Source: a virus
IMG/VR virus record: IMGVR_UViG_3300030101_003361
Location: 1 to 62,906 of that record
Reading direction: 5' to 3' (one strand)
Length of the DNA stretch: 62,906 bases
The notes beneath the pieces are model-generated. The model was not told where the DNA came from, did not search any database, and worked only from the letters and a program-made list of their open reading frames with translations. Shown in pieces: positions 54,993 to 61,681 of the stretch. Within the stretch, counting starts at the first letter, position 1. Each line of letters starts with the position of its first letter. The position numbers were made by a program, and so were the translations under genes.

Positions 54993-55312
54993 TAGAATGG
55001 TAAATCTGGTTCGTTAGACTTAGACTCAAAAGTATTTGTAGCAGGTGCCGGTGATGCAACATTTTTATTAGTTGTATCAACATTTTGGCCGTCTGTCCAT
55101 ATGACTTTAACGTTACCTAAATATTCTTTTGGTATACTTGCATCTCTTTCATCTTTAGTTTGTTCAGTCATTATATAGCCTGAATCACCATATTCACCAA
55201 CCTCGTTATTTATAACGACGGTAACTGGATAGTATTTACCCTTCTTGCCTTCATAAATTTTATCTTTATTTATTTTAGATAAATTTATATTACCAGATAT
55301 AATACTTGCCAT
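54992..55312 (-). CDS. single-stranded DNA-binding protein (SSB-like)
   Basis: A 106-residue protein. The body has beta-strand stretches (GKKGKYYPVTVVINNEV, LGNVKVIWTDG), followed by a disordered Ala/Pro/Asn stretch and an acidic tip EPDLPF. The acidic DLPF end is the known hallmark of SSB proteins that recruit partners. It stands next to primase-helicase and the recombination genes, consistent with coating ssDNA. OB-fold detail is inferred. Confidence 0.7.
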   Translation of the reverse strand: MASIISGNINLSKINKDKIYEGKKGKYYPVTVVINNEVGEYGDSGYIMTEQTKDERDASIPKEYLGNVKVIWTDGQNVDTTNKNVASPAPATNTFESKSNEPDLPF

Positions 55313-55313
55313 A

Positions 55314-55481
55314 TTAATATGTAGATATTTGATTAAACATTCTTCTAAGCTGTGTTTTACTAGCTCCAGTAGTTCTTCTTATATTATCTACAGCTTTTAC
55401 ATGAGATTGATTAGTATAAAAATTATTCATACTAGTCGTGACTCCTGTTACATCACAAGTTCTTTTTCTAGTTCTTGCCAT
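55314..55481 (-). CDS. 55-residue basic hypothetical protein
   Basis: A small basic protein, MARTRKRTCDVTGVTTSM at the start, with an HVKAVDNIRRTTGASKTQLR helix pair later. The stop lies one base before the SSB-like gene's ATG. The helices could form a DNA-binding motif. No family is recognised; it fills the gap between the SSB-like gene and the nuclease. Confidence 0.6.
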   Translation of the reverse strand: MARTRKRTCDVTGVTTSMNNFYTNQSHVKAVDNIRRTTGASKTQLRRMFNQISTY

Positions 55482-55490
55482 AAAATTAAA

Positions 55491-56222
55491 TTAAAGTGTT
55501 TTAGTTAAAAAATATTGGTTAAGGTCAACACCACTGTCAACAAAAAATTCGTTGTAAGCTTGTACTGCCTTAGCCACTTTATTCTGCCCTGATTGTAAAA
55601 AATCAGCACTACAATCAAATAGGCCTAATTGATGAGTTGATTTATCTATTACAATAAATACTAACTCATATCCAAACATTTTACTATAAATATATGCTTG
55701 GCTATCATAGTTAAACTTATAAGCTGAACTATGAAAAGAAGATATATTACTTGTAGTTTTTAAATCAACTAATAACTGTTGACTATGATTTACAATATCT
55801 GCTTTACCTTTCCATAGTAAAGATTCTAATTCAACTATTCCGGGTTGTTCATATTCAACCTTTCCTTCTTGTATTAATTCTTTAAACAAATCAATACTTA
55901 AAACTTTATCACGCATTAACGCAATTTCATCTGCTTCTTTTTCTAATAAACAAATATCACCATCAGATAGTTCTTTATATAGTTTTGTATTTCTGCTGGT
56001 TGTTGGTATAATTTTATACTTATCTAATTTATTAGGTTCTAATATACATGTGTGAAAATATCCTCCAATAACTAATGCTGTACTGGGTTTTGTTTCTTTT
56101 TTAAAGTTAATAGGATTATTAATTAAAGCGTTTATATCACTGTTTGATAAAAACTGTTTACCAAAATCGCCATAATAATGCTCGTCATCTTTTAACTTTT
56201 TAAGTATTTCTTTTTTATTCAC
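55491..56222 (-). CDS. PD-(D/E)XK exonuclease, RecE/Cas4-like
   Basis: A 243-residue nuclease starting with a GTG. GGYFH (H57), GKADIV (D142) and LLVDLKTT (D153, K155) make the H...D...D-x-K site of RecB-type exonucleases. YNYDSQAYIYS-like helix sequence (FNYDSQAYIYS) follows, as in the family. It overlaps the ERF gene by eight bases, which together form a classical two-gene recombination system: the exonuclease makes 3' tails and ERF anneals them. Confidence 0.87.
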   Translation of the reverse strand: MNKKEILKKLKDDEHYYGDFGKQFLSNSDINALINNPINFKKETKPSTALVIGGYFHTCILEPNKLDKYKIIPTTSRNTKLYKELSDGDICLLEKEADEIALMRDKVLSIDLFKELIQEGKVEYEQPGIVELESLLWKGKADIVNHSQQLLVDLKTTSNISSFHSSAYKFNYDSQAYIYSKMFGYELVFIVIDKSTHQLGLFDCSADFLQSGQNKVAKAVQAYNEFFVDSGVDLNQYFLTKTL

Positions 56223-56781
56223 TCAATTGTACTCTAACATCGTCAGAGATTGTATATTTATCTTCAAGTGTTTTCATTAATCCACCATTTGCTAAAAACT
56301 TTTTAGCTTGAGCTAAATTATTAGAATCAATAGAAGGCTTTTCAGAAGCTTTAATTTTATTCTTTAATGTTTGTACCTTATTAGAATAATTATGTTGATT
56401 AGTAGCATCAGAATCAGCTGTATCGTCAATTAACAGAAGATTACCAAGTGCATATTTTTTACCATACGATGATGCACTACCAAATCTTTGTGGCATTTGT
56501 TGGCCTTTTGCGGTTAAATCAACACCTACTATTGCTGTAGCTAAAATTTTATCACCAGATTTATTATCTATAATTCTAGCAGCTGAATGTATTATAGGAA
56601 ATTCACCAGTAGTTAAATTTTCTTCAACTGTAAAATGTACATCATACTTATCATTAAATGGTTTTAATGCTTCAAGTATGTCTTCAGCTGACCTGAAGTT
56701 ATATTTGCCAAAAGAATTATATCTTGATTTTTTGGCTTTAAATTCAAATTGTATTTTACTTAATTTTTCTCTTATATTCAT
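56215..56781 (-). CDS. ERF-family single-strand annealing protein
   Basis: A 188-residue recombinase starting at ATG 56781 (three codons inside a longer frame whose TTG is less likely). FGKYNFRSAEDILEALKP and QRFGSASSYGKKYALGNLLL, then IDDTADSDA match ERF annealing proteins. The C-terminal end is helical and charged. It lies beside its exonuclease. A bipartite promoter-like motif is found at 56871-56905, giving it a leader of about 80 bases. Confidence 0.85.
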   Translation of the reverse strand: MNIREKLSKIQFEFKAKKSRYNSFGKYNFRSAEDILEALKPFNDKYDVHFTVEENLTTGEFPIIHSAARIIDNKSGDKILATAIVGVDLTAKGQQMPQRFGSASSYGKKYALGNLLLIDDTADSDATNQHNYSNKVQTLKNKIKASEKPSIDSNNLAQAKKFLANGGLMKTLEDKYTISDDVRVQLSE

Positions 56782-56870
56782 TTGATTCAATTATTTTATA
56801 ACCGGTATATAATCCATTTTTGTAATAAGTTATAATACCATCACCTATTACATAATTAGTTTCGCTATTT

Positions 56871-56905
56871 ATATTATCACGAGCTTTCATAGTTTGTAAC
56901 GTATT
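56871..56905 (-). promoter_or_regulatory. bipartite promoter-like motif, copy 1
   Basis: On the minus strand AATACGTTACAAA (56905-56893) is followed after 14 bases by GATAATAT (56878-56871). Taken as TTACAA and TAATAT, the boxes are 17 bases apart, as for a sigma70-type promoter. Two further copies lie in this arm only. It would start a transcript near 56864 that reads the ERF annealing gene and the genes after it. Confidence 0.65.
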
Positions 56906-57241
56906 TTATGAAATTAAATCATAAATAATATTATTCTTTTTAAATAATCTTTTATGTTTTATATCATCTAATTTACCAAAAACACAAAACGAACTTTTGT
57001 CAACTTCAATGTCTTTGTATATATTCTTTTCTTTATTAACACCTTTACCTGATAAACGGTTAGATTTAATATTTAAATATTTAGACCCTGAAATAGCTTT
57101 TACATGGCTAACTGTATAATTAGGGTTTTTAAAATGTAGGTTCTGGTCGTTATGCATAGACTCAGAATTATCTTGTTTTATATATTGCATCTCGTCTATT
57201 GTAGACGGTAAAAATTGGTATTTAGTTTTAAATTTATTCAT
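56906..57241 (-). CDS. hypothetical protein
   Basis: A 111-residue protein of mixed charge containing MHNDQNLHFKNPNYTVSHVK and a C-terminal part with CVFGKLDDIKHKRLFKKN. It ends immediately before promoter-like motif copy 1. No membrane span, Cys pair or enzyme motif is visible. The function is unknown. Confidence 0.6.
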   Translation of the reverse strand: MNKFKTKYQFLPSTIDEMQYIKQDNSESMHNDQNLHFKNPNYTVSHVKAISGSKYLNIKSNRLSGKGVNKEKNIYKDIEVDKSSFCVFGKLDDIKHKRLFKKNNIIYDLIS

Positions 57242-57285
57242 AAGAGTACATAATTAATATAGTACAAAATTTGTATTATGAGACG

Positions 57286-58071
57286 TTAATTTTGATAAAT
57301 CTTTAAATGTTTTTCAGCATATAGATGTACCATTGAAGAACTTTTTATGCCGTGTATAGCAACGAAGTGTGCTAACTCTTTTAAAGCCAGCTCGTTAGAT
57401 TTTAATTTAGCTAATATACGTTGCTTTTGCTTTCTAACATTTTCAACACGTATGCCAAAATAATTAGCAATATCAATCATCTTTTTAGGCTTAGAGTAAA
57501 TATCATCTAATCCAAAAAACATTTTTAACATTAAATGTTGCTTAGGTAAATATTTTTTAGACCATCCATCTAAATACTCACCTAATTTATCATAACTATA
57601 TTCATAAATCTCTTCTTCAACCATATTAATAATAGAACTATCAAACCAATGTGGAAATAGTTTAGTTATATACCCAAAACCACCGGTTATTTTCTTTTGT
57701 TCTTCATTACTCCATATACCTTTAATAGGTCTTTTAGTACCATCTGCATTAACTTTTATTCTATCTTTAAGAATACCAGTAATACTTTTTTTAAGATATT
57801 TAGAAATAGTTTTTTGCTTTTCAACTTTATCTTTAATATCATTAACTATATTCCATTTTATATTACGCCATGATATAAGTAAAGCTAAATAACCTTCTTG
57901 AGTTAAATCATTTAAATCAACAACGCCTACAGCTCCATAATCTTTAGAAAAACTATTAGCTATATTTATTGCCATTTTATAATATTCAAATGGAATATCA
58001 GTATTAGATTTTTTAACTTTTTCAAGTGTTGCAATATTTAACGAATATATTTTTTTATTAAAATTTTTCAT
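57286..58071 (-). CDS. sigma-factor-like protein
   Basis: A 261-residue protein. Residues 51-70 (VDLNDLTQEGYLALLISWRN) match the core-binding part of sigma70 region 2. A helix-turn-helix of region-4 type lies at about 195-230 (PKKMIDIANYFGIRVENVRK followed by QKQRILAKL). The middle about 70-180 is less like sigma. It could direct host RNA polymerase to phage promoters, and the bipartite motif in this arm is the obvious candidate target. The sigma fold is from pattern only. Confidence 0.7.
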   Translation of the reverse strand: MKNFNKKIYSLNIATLEKVKKSNTDIPFEYYKMAINIANSFSKDYGAVGVVDLNDLTQEGYLALLISWRNIKWNIVNDIKDKVEKQKTISKYLKKSITGILKDRIKVNADGTKRPIKGIWSNEEQKKITGGFGYITKLFPHWFDSSIINMVEEEIYEYSYDKLGEYLDGWSKKYLPKQHLMLKMFFGLDDIYSKPKKMIDIANYFGIRVENVRKQKQRILAKLKSNELALKELAHFVAIHGIKSSSMVHLYAEKHLKIYQN

Positions 58072-58169
58072 CTACGTTTTTTCTTATTGCTTTTTCTTTC
58101 AGCTTTAATTTTATCTGCTATTTTAAAAGCATTAGTTTTTATAAAATGTGTATATATTTTTTTACTCAT
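58068..58169 (-). CDS. 33-residue basic peptide
   Basis: A short Lys/Arg-rich peptide, MSKKIYTHFIKTNAFKIADK then a polybasic tail. Its stop overlaps the start of the sigma-like gene (ATGA), so it may serve translational coupling. The reading frame is short; support is from spacing on both sides. Confidence 0.45.
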   Translation of the reverse strand: MSKKIYTHFIKTNAFKIADKIKAERKSNKKKRR

Positions 58170-58170
58170 A

Positions 58171-58329
58171 TCAATCAATTTTATATATCCAAGTTAATCC
58201 TTTATCATTAAACCATACCCAATCTCGGTTATGTTTATCAAATCCTTTTGGTATCTCACCGATTTTGTAAGGTTTAAATTTAATTTTTATACCTATTTTA
58301 GGTTTTATTAATGTTCTTGTTTTTTTCAT
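58171..58329 (-). CDS. 52-residue hypothetical protein
   Basis: A short basic protein (MKKTRTLIKPKIGIKIKFKP) ending with WVWFNDKGLTWIYKID, which looks like a small beta domain with aromatic residues. It starts inside the stop of the previous gene (ATGA) and ends one base before the next ATG. Neighbour spacing supports it. Confidence 0.55.
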   Translation of the reverse strand: MKKTRTLIKPKIGIKIKFKPYKIGEIPKGFDKHNRDWVWFNDKGLTWIYKID

Positions 58330-58484
58330 ATTACGTCTTTAAAATTTATTTCATCGTACCATTCCCATTCACAATTAGGATAACTATCAATAATAGAATT
58401 AATAGTTGCTTCCTGTACTTTATGAGAAACGTCAGTATTAATTATATAAGTTTTATTATTTATTATTAGCTTACCTAGACTCAT
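58326..58484 (-). CDS. 52-residue hypothetical protein
   Basis: A short acidic protein, MSLGKLIINNKTYIINTDVS at the start and CEWEWYDEINFKDVI at the end. It overlaps the previous gene by 14 bases and the next by four. Regular overlap with its neighbours makes it likely to be translated. The function is unknown. Confidence 0.55.
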   Translation of the reverse strand: MSLGKLIINNKTYIINTDVSHKVQEATINSIIDSYPNCEWEWYDEINFKDVI

Positions 58485-58722
58485 CTCTAAAATGTTTTTG
58501 ATATAACAAAAATATAATTATTTTTAATACTGTACCAAATAAAATGCCAACTGCAATTGGTAATTTTATTTGTACTATAAATGCAATCGTACCGACCGCA
58601 AGTCCATCAAACATAAACATAATACCCATGAGTATCAGCACGTTACGTTTAAATGTATCACCAAGAATGCATACTAAATATGCAGTTAGTGCAAAGAAAG
58701 ATGCTATAGATATACTACTCAT
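58471..58722 (-). CDS. small three-span membrane protein
   Basis: An 83-residue protein with three hydrophobic segments (about 5-23, 29-51, 55-76) and a charged C-terminus. I place the start at ATG 58722, overlapping the ligase stop, rather than at the in-frame TTG 58788. It may alter the host membrane; no family is recognised. Confidence 0.6.
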   Translation of the reverse strand: MSSISIASFFALTAYLVCILGDTFKRNVLILMGIMFMFDGLAVGTIAFIVQIKLPIAVGILFGTVLKIIIFLLYQKHFRDESR

Positions 58723-59587
58723 AGTTTCTAATTGTTTTAGCTCTTGGAAATCTGTAAGCTCCAGCTGGAGTTCTTTCAAAGAATTCAAATGTTAATAGCT
58801 TACCAATATATTTTTTTCTAGCTTGCCACATTTGTTTTCTGTTTTCAATAGTTAGTGTAGGCCAAGGTATTTCAACTTCTCTACCGTCTTTATCAACAGC
58901 TAGCCATTTACCAAGACCATTAGCAAACTTACCTTTACCTTCAACATAACCTGTAATAGTTGCTTCAGTATCCGACCAGTCTTTTATTTTCATTAGATTA
59001 TTACTTCGTTTAGTTTCATAAGGAGTATTGTATCTAAGTATTGAACCTTCAAAACCTAAATCTTTAAACTCATTGTGGTAGTCTTTTATTTCTGTATCTG
59101 AAGTAACTTCATACGTAGGAACTGTTTTAATTGAACGCCACTTGTAATATTCTTTATATCCTGTAATTCTTTCACTTCTTTTTTGAAATAAAATAGTATT
59201 ACTTAAACTTTGATGTGTATTAATATTTGAATCAGGAATAAACTGGTCATAGCAATGAAACTGTAAATACATTGCAGATTCAAATTTATCAGCTTGCGTT
59301 GGCTTTTGCTTTTTAACAAGTGATATAATTTTGTTAAAATCATTTTTAAATTTATGATTGTACAACTCGCCGTCAAGTATTCTATCAGGATAATCTTTAA
59401 AGAAAGATTGTAATGTAGTTGTAATATGTTTACAATTTTTAAATGGTTTATGGTTTCTGCTAAATGCACCGTCTTTAGTTATATAGCATCTAACACCATC
59501 TAGTTTTGGCTGTATAAAGTTTTTAATGTCTAACCGTCTATTCATAGGGTCGAACTCTTTAGCCAGCATTACGTTAAAGTTTGTCAT
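58715..59587 (-). CDS. ATP-dependent DNA ligase
   Basis: A 290-residue ligase sealing nicks. Motif I is QPKLDGVRCY with the adenylated K28, then LDGELY, EGSILRY and MKIKDW as later nucleotidyltransferase motifs. The C-terminal OB domain carries GYVEGKGKFANGLG and TFEFFERTPAGAYRFPRA. I use ATG 59587; an upstream ATG at 59617 would add ten residues. It helps replication and ERF recombination. Confidence 0.9.
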   Translation of the reverse strand: MTNFNVMLAKEFDPMNRRLDIKNFIQPKLDGVRCYITKDGAFSRNHKPFKNCKHITTTLQSFFKDYPDRILDGELYNHKFKNDFNKIISLVKKQKPTQADKFESAMYLQFHCYDQFIPDSNINTHQSLSNTILFQKRSERITGYKEYYKWRSIKTVPTYEVTSDTEIKDYHNEFKDLGFEGSILRYNTPYETKRSNNLMKIKDWSDTEATITGYVEGKGKFANGLGKWLAVDKDGREVEIPWPTLTIENRKQMWQARKKYIGKLLTFEFFERTPAGAYRFPRAKTIRNYE

Positions 59588-59867
59588 ATTCTTTTTTAAT
59601 TCTTTCATATATTTCATTTAATTCTATTACTAATTCATATTTTTCGTCAGCTAATAATTTAGCTCGTTTAGCTTCTAAATCTATTAGTTGAGCTTTTAGC
59701 ATATCTTTTTTAGAAGGATGTCTAATATTTCCAAAACCATCAACCTCTGCTTCAAAGAATTCTTTAGGAGTCATAGGTTTAAAGTCTTGTTGTATTCTAT
59801 TGTCAAACTCTTCTAAAATTTTATCTGCTACTAATTGTGCTAATTTTTCTAAATCTTTACGAGTCAT
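59574..59867 (-). CDS. helical hypothetical protein
   Basis: A 97-residue charged helical protein (LEKLAQLVADKILEEFDNRI, and AQLIDLEAKRAKLLADEKYE near the end) with a coiled-coil look. Its stop overlaps the ligase start by 14 bases. No family is recognised. Confidence 0.6.
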   Translation of the reverse strand: MTRKDLEKLAQLVADKILEEFDNRIQQDFKPMTPKEFFEAEVDGFGNIRHPSKKDMLKAQLIDLEAKRAKLLADEKYELVIELNEIYERIKKEYDKL

Positions 59868-60093
59868 GATTTACAATTATAGTATACATATATTTTAATA
59901 ATTTTTGTTTTCTAGTTAAGCATTCAACTTGCTTAGCAATTTCTTCTTTAGTAGGCCCAAAAAATGAATCAGGAGTCATATTCTCCCAGTCTTTTATCTT
60001 TTCATCTAAAGGACCTTGCCTACTCATAATGTATATAAGTGCTTGACCTTTCAAATCGTCGTGGTCAAGCTTTAAGTGTTTTTCTCTTAACAT
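59857..60093 (-). CDS. small hypothetical protein
   Basis: A 78-residue protein containing LKLDHDDLKGQALIYIMSRQ and FGPTKEEIAKQVECLTRKQK, probably helical. It overlaps its downstream neighbour by 11 bases. The function is unknown. Confidence 0.6.
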   Translation of the reverse strand: MLREKHLKLDHDDLKGQALIYIMSRQGPLDEKIKDWENMTPDSFFGPTKEEIAKQVECLTRKQKLLKYMYTIIVNHDS

Positions 60094-60094
60094 A

Positions 60095-60427
60095 TTAATC
60101 TTCTTTTTGTTCTAGCCATTCAATTACTTCTTGTTCAGGCAGATAAGATTCAGCATCTATATATATTCTTACTTCACTGCCATAGCCTAAGTCGTGGCAT
60201 GTTTCTTCTATTCTATCCATAATAGTATCAAATTGAGGTTCATAATAATATACATCATTTTCCCAATCAATATTTCTAGCGTCGTTTGTTAATACATGTA
60301 ATGTATAATCATCAGCAGTATACCATTCAGACATTTCTAAATCTGGGTTACTCAAATCGTCTTTAATTACAACGATGCTATCATACTTATTGCTTAAGTA
60401 TTTTTCTAATTTATTTATATAATCCAT
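60095..60427 (-). CDS. acidic hypothetical protein
   Basis: A 110-residue protein, strongly acidic (many Asp and Glu). I use the ATG at 60427; the longer in-frame extension would run into the tRNA-Gly gene. It has DDLSNPDLEMSEWYTADDYT and TIMDRIEETCHDLGYGSEV. Such charge is typical of DNA-mimic antirestriction or inhibitor proteins, but this is a guess from composition. It is the first protein gene after the tRNA cluster. Confidence 0.6.
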   Translation of the reverse strand: MDYINKLEKYLSNKYDSIVVIKDDLSNPDLEMSEWYTADDYTLHVLTNDARNIDWENDVYYYEPQFDTIMDRIEETCHDLGYGSEVRIYIDAESYLPEQEVIEWLEQKED

Positions 60428-60447
60428 TTTATTTAATTTAAAGTTAG

Positions 60448-60520
60448 AGCGAAAAGTGGGAATCGAACCCACAACCTTTAGATTGGAAATCTAATGCTCT
60501 GCCAGTTGAGCTATTTTCGC
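60448..60520 (-). tRNA. tRNA-Gly (anticodon UCC)
   Basis: A complete cloverleaf: acceptor GCGAAAA with TTTTCGC, D arm GCTC...GAGC, anticodon stem TTAGA/TCTAA with loop TTTCCAA (anticodon TCC), and T arm GTGGG TTCGATT CCCAC. The discriminator base is U, as normal for bacterial tRNA-Gly. CCA is not encoded. It would read GGA codons, which are common in this AT-rich genome. Confidence 0.95.
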
Positions 60521-60524
60521 ATAA

Positions 60525-60624
60525 GGAGGCGGATGAAACTAGGAATGACAGAGATGCACTCAGCGCCTTACACTCTTAATCTGTTTATATCATCTTTCTA
60601 CCTTTCGGCTTCCTGACTACCTCC
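60525..60624 (-). ncRNA. structured RNA candidate, possibly a degenerate long-variable-arm tRNA
   Basis: On the minus strand GGAGG (60624-60620) and CCTCC (60529-60525) can close a 100-base structure between two true tRNAs. Inside are CCGAAAGG, which forms a GAAA-capped hairpin, an anticodon-like loop ATTAAGA (UAA, Leu), and a variable-arm-like hairpin GCGC/GTGC. D and T arms do not form by normal rules, so it is not a normal tRNA-Leu. It may be a decayed tRNA or another structured RNA. Confidence 0.4.
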
Positions 60625-60627
60625 AAT

Positions 60628-60694
60628 ATGAAAACGACGGTTTGATTGCATTGGTATTTTAAATTGTACCGCGTTCAGGTATATTCGTTTTCAT
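60628..60694 (-). ncRNA. 67-base element closed by a 10-bp perfect inverted repeat
   Basis: ATGAAAACGA (60628-60637) and TCGTTTTCAT (60685-60694) pair perfectly around 47 bases that contain a further small hairpin (TACC/GGTA with a seven-base loop). The element lies exactly between the structured candidate and tRNA-Met. Its size is near that of a tRNA with short arms, but no standard anticodon or T arm could be drawn. A degenerate or minimal tRNA-like RNA is possible. Confidence 0.4.
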
Positions 60695-60697
60695 TAG

Positions 60698-60771
60698 GTG
60701 CGCGGGGTGGATTCGAACCACCGACCTCGAGTTTATGAGACTCGCGAGCTGTCCCGCTGCTCTACCGCGCA
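60698..60771 (-). tRNA. tRNA-Met (anticodon CAU)
   Basis: A cloverleaf with acceptor TGCGCGG/CCGCGCA, D stem GAGC/GCTC, anticodon stem CGAGT/ACTCG with loop CTCATAA (CAT), variable AGGTCG and T arm GGTGG TTCGAAT CCACC. CCA is not encoded. Several parts recall initiator tRNA, but the usual three G-C pairs under the anticodon and the 1-72 mismatch are missing. Whether it is elongator or initiator stays open. Confidence 0.9.
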
Positions 60772-60861
60772 ATATTATATCGTTTCCAATATTCTATTTC
60801 AAACAATTCAATTTGTTCTTTTGACATTTTTAATAGAACATTTTTTTTATTTCTTCTTTTT

Positions 60862-61098
60862 TTAATCAACGTACTCTTCATCTATTTCATCTTTTAACCA
60901 TTCTTTTTTAGAATCTAATTCCATAATTTTGATTGTCATATAGTCAATTACATTTTGAACTGAAAACTTTTTAGATTTCATAAGTTTAGGATATACTTTT
61001 TCAATAGCATATTCAACTGAGAATGTATCTATATGTTGTTCAACATTATTTTTTAAATCTATTATATCTGCATAATTTTTTAAGTCTATTTTATTCAT
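60862..61098 (-). CDS. helical hypothetical protein
   Basis: A 78-residue charged protein (IDLKNYADIIDLKNNVEQHI, later KFSVQNVIDYMTIKIMELDS) with several helices. Bipartite promoter-like motif copy 2 lies directly upstream, so it is probably the first gene after that promoter and lies ahead of the tRNA cluster. The function is unknown. Confidence 0.6.
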   Translation of the reverse strand: MNKIDLKNYADIIDLKNNVEQHIDTFSVEYAIEKVYPKLMKSKKFSVQNVIDYMTIKIMELDSKKEWLKDEIDEEYVD

Positions 61099-61115
61099 AT
61101 TTATTTAATTTTATT

Positions 61116-61149
61116 ATATTATCGTTTTAATTTTAATTTGTAACGTATT
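61116..61149 (-). promoter_or_regulatory. bipartite promoter-like motif, copy 2
   Basis: Minus strand: AATACGTTACAAA (61149-61137), 13-base gap, GATAATAT (61123-61116). It lies in an intergenic gap and its second box ends 17 bases before the ATG at 61098, so a transcript would have a very short leader. The following genes include the tRNA cluster. Confidence 0.7.
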
Positions 61150-61161
61150 ATGTATAGCAAA

Positions 61162-61251
61162 TTATATTATATATAATTTTAGTACACAATAAATATATGT
61201 TATAATGTATATAACAAAAAACATATTACCTATTATTCTATCATCTATCAT
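61162..61251 (-). CDS. 29-residue membrane peptide
   Basis: A tiny protein, MIDDRIIGNMFFVIYIITYI then a short tail, with one hydrophobic span. Its start overlaps the stop of the zinc-ribbon gene (ATGA), and it ends just before promoter-like copy 2, so it would be the last gene of that unit. It is short; translation is only likely, not sure. Confidence 0.4.
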   Translation of the reverse strand: MIDDRIIGNMFFVIYIITYIYCVLKLYII

Positions 61252-61442
61252 TTTCTTCTCCAAGATTTATGTACTAAATTACTTAATTCTTGCGATACGA
61301 TTTGAATACTATTTCCAGTTTTATGTTCTATTATAGGTACATAACTAACTTGCTGAACGTCAGAGCATTGCACACATTTATTATAACCTAACTCTATTCT
61401 AACTGGGTGTAGTACTGAACCACATCTACAAAATTTATTCAT
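61248..61442 (-). CDS. zinc-ribbon protein
   Basis: A 64-residue protein with C5-x-C7 and C23-x2-C26, a four-cysteine zinc ribbon, followed by a helical tail (GNSIQIVSQELSNLVHKSW). Such ribbons bind nucleic acid or proteins such as RNA polymerase. It lies one base from the next gene. No closer family is recognised. Confidence 0.65.
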   Translation of the reverse strand: MNKFCRCGSVLHPVRIELGYNKCVQCSDVQQVSYVPIIEHKTGNSIQIVSQELSNLVHKSWRRK

Positions 61443-61443
61443 A

Positions 61444-61566
61444 TTATTTTAAATTTAATTTAAAGTAAATATTTTTTATGACCGGACCATAATTTTTATA
61501 GTCATCACTATTAAGTGCATTTTGCAATATATCGGTCAATAATTCTTTTTCTACTTTATTAAACAT
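61444..61566 (-). CDS. 40-residue hypothetical protein
   Basis: A short helical protein, MFNKVEKELLTDILQNALNS, ending one base before the zinc-ribbon gene. Promoter-like motif copy 3 lies about 70 bases upstream. The compact spacing and the promoter support it as the first gene of this unit. The function is unknown. Confidence 0.5.
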   Translation of the reverse strand: MFNKVEKELLTDILQNALNSDDYKNYGPVIKNIYFKLNLK

Positions 61567-61637
61567 TTTTTAATTTATTTATTTCATTTATATCTTCAAC
61601 TTCTAATTCGTTGAACATATCTATTATTTCTTTACTA

Positions 61638-61672
61638 ATATTATCGTTGCTAATATAAGTTTGTAACGTATT
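61638..61672 (-). promoter_or_regulatory. bipartite promoter-like motif, copy 3
   Basis: Minus strand: AATACGTTACAAA (61672-61660), 14-base gap, GATAATAT (61645-61638). It has the same two boxes and spacing as the copies at 56871 and 61116. Transcription would start near 61630 and read the gene at 61444-61566 and then the zinc-ribbon gene. Confidence 0.7.
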
Positions 61673-61681
61673 TTTCATAAT

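Noticed and set aside
56756-56890. A 44-codon frame overlapping the start of the ERF gene
   Set aside because: Its ATG falls between the two boxes of promoter-like motif copy 1, so it would lie upstream of the expected transcript start. The motif and the ERF gene explain the stretch better.
60525-60624. Calling the GGAGG/CCTCC element a normal tRNA-Leu(UAA)
   Set aside because: The acceptor has only five clear pairs, the anticodon stem has mismatches, and no proper T arm can be drawn. It is listed only as a structured RNA candidate.
61559-61678. A 39-codon frame starting at 61678
   Set aside because: The frame runs straight through promoter-like motif copy 3, so it would not be on the transcript from that promoter. 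It was kept out in favour of the promoter.
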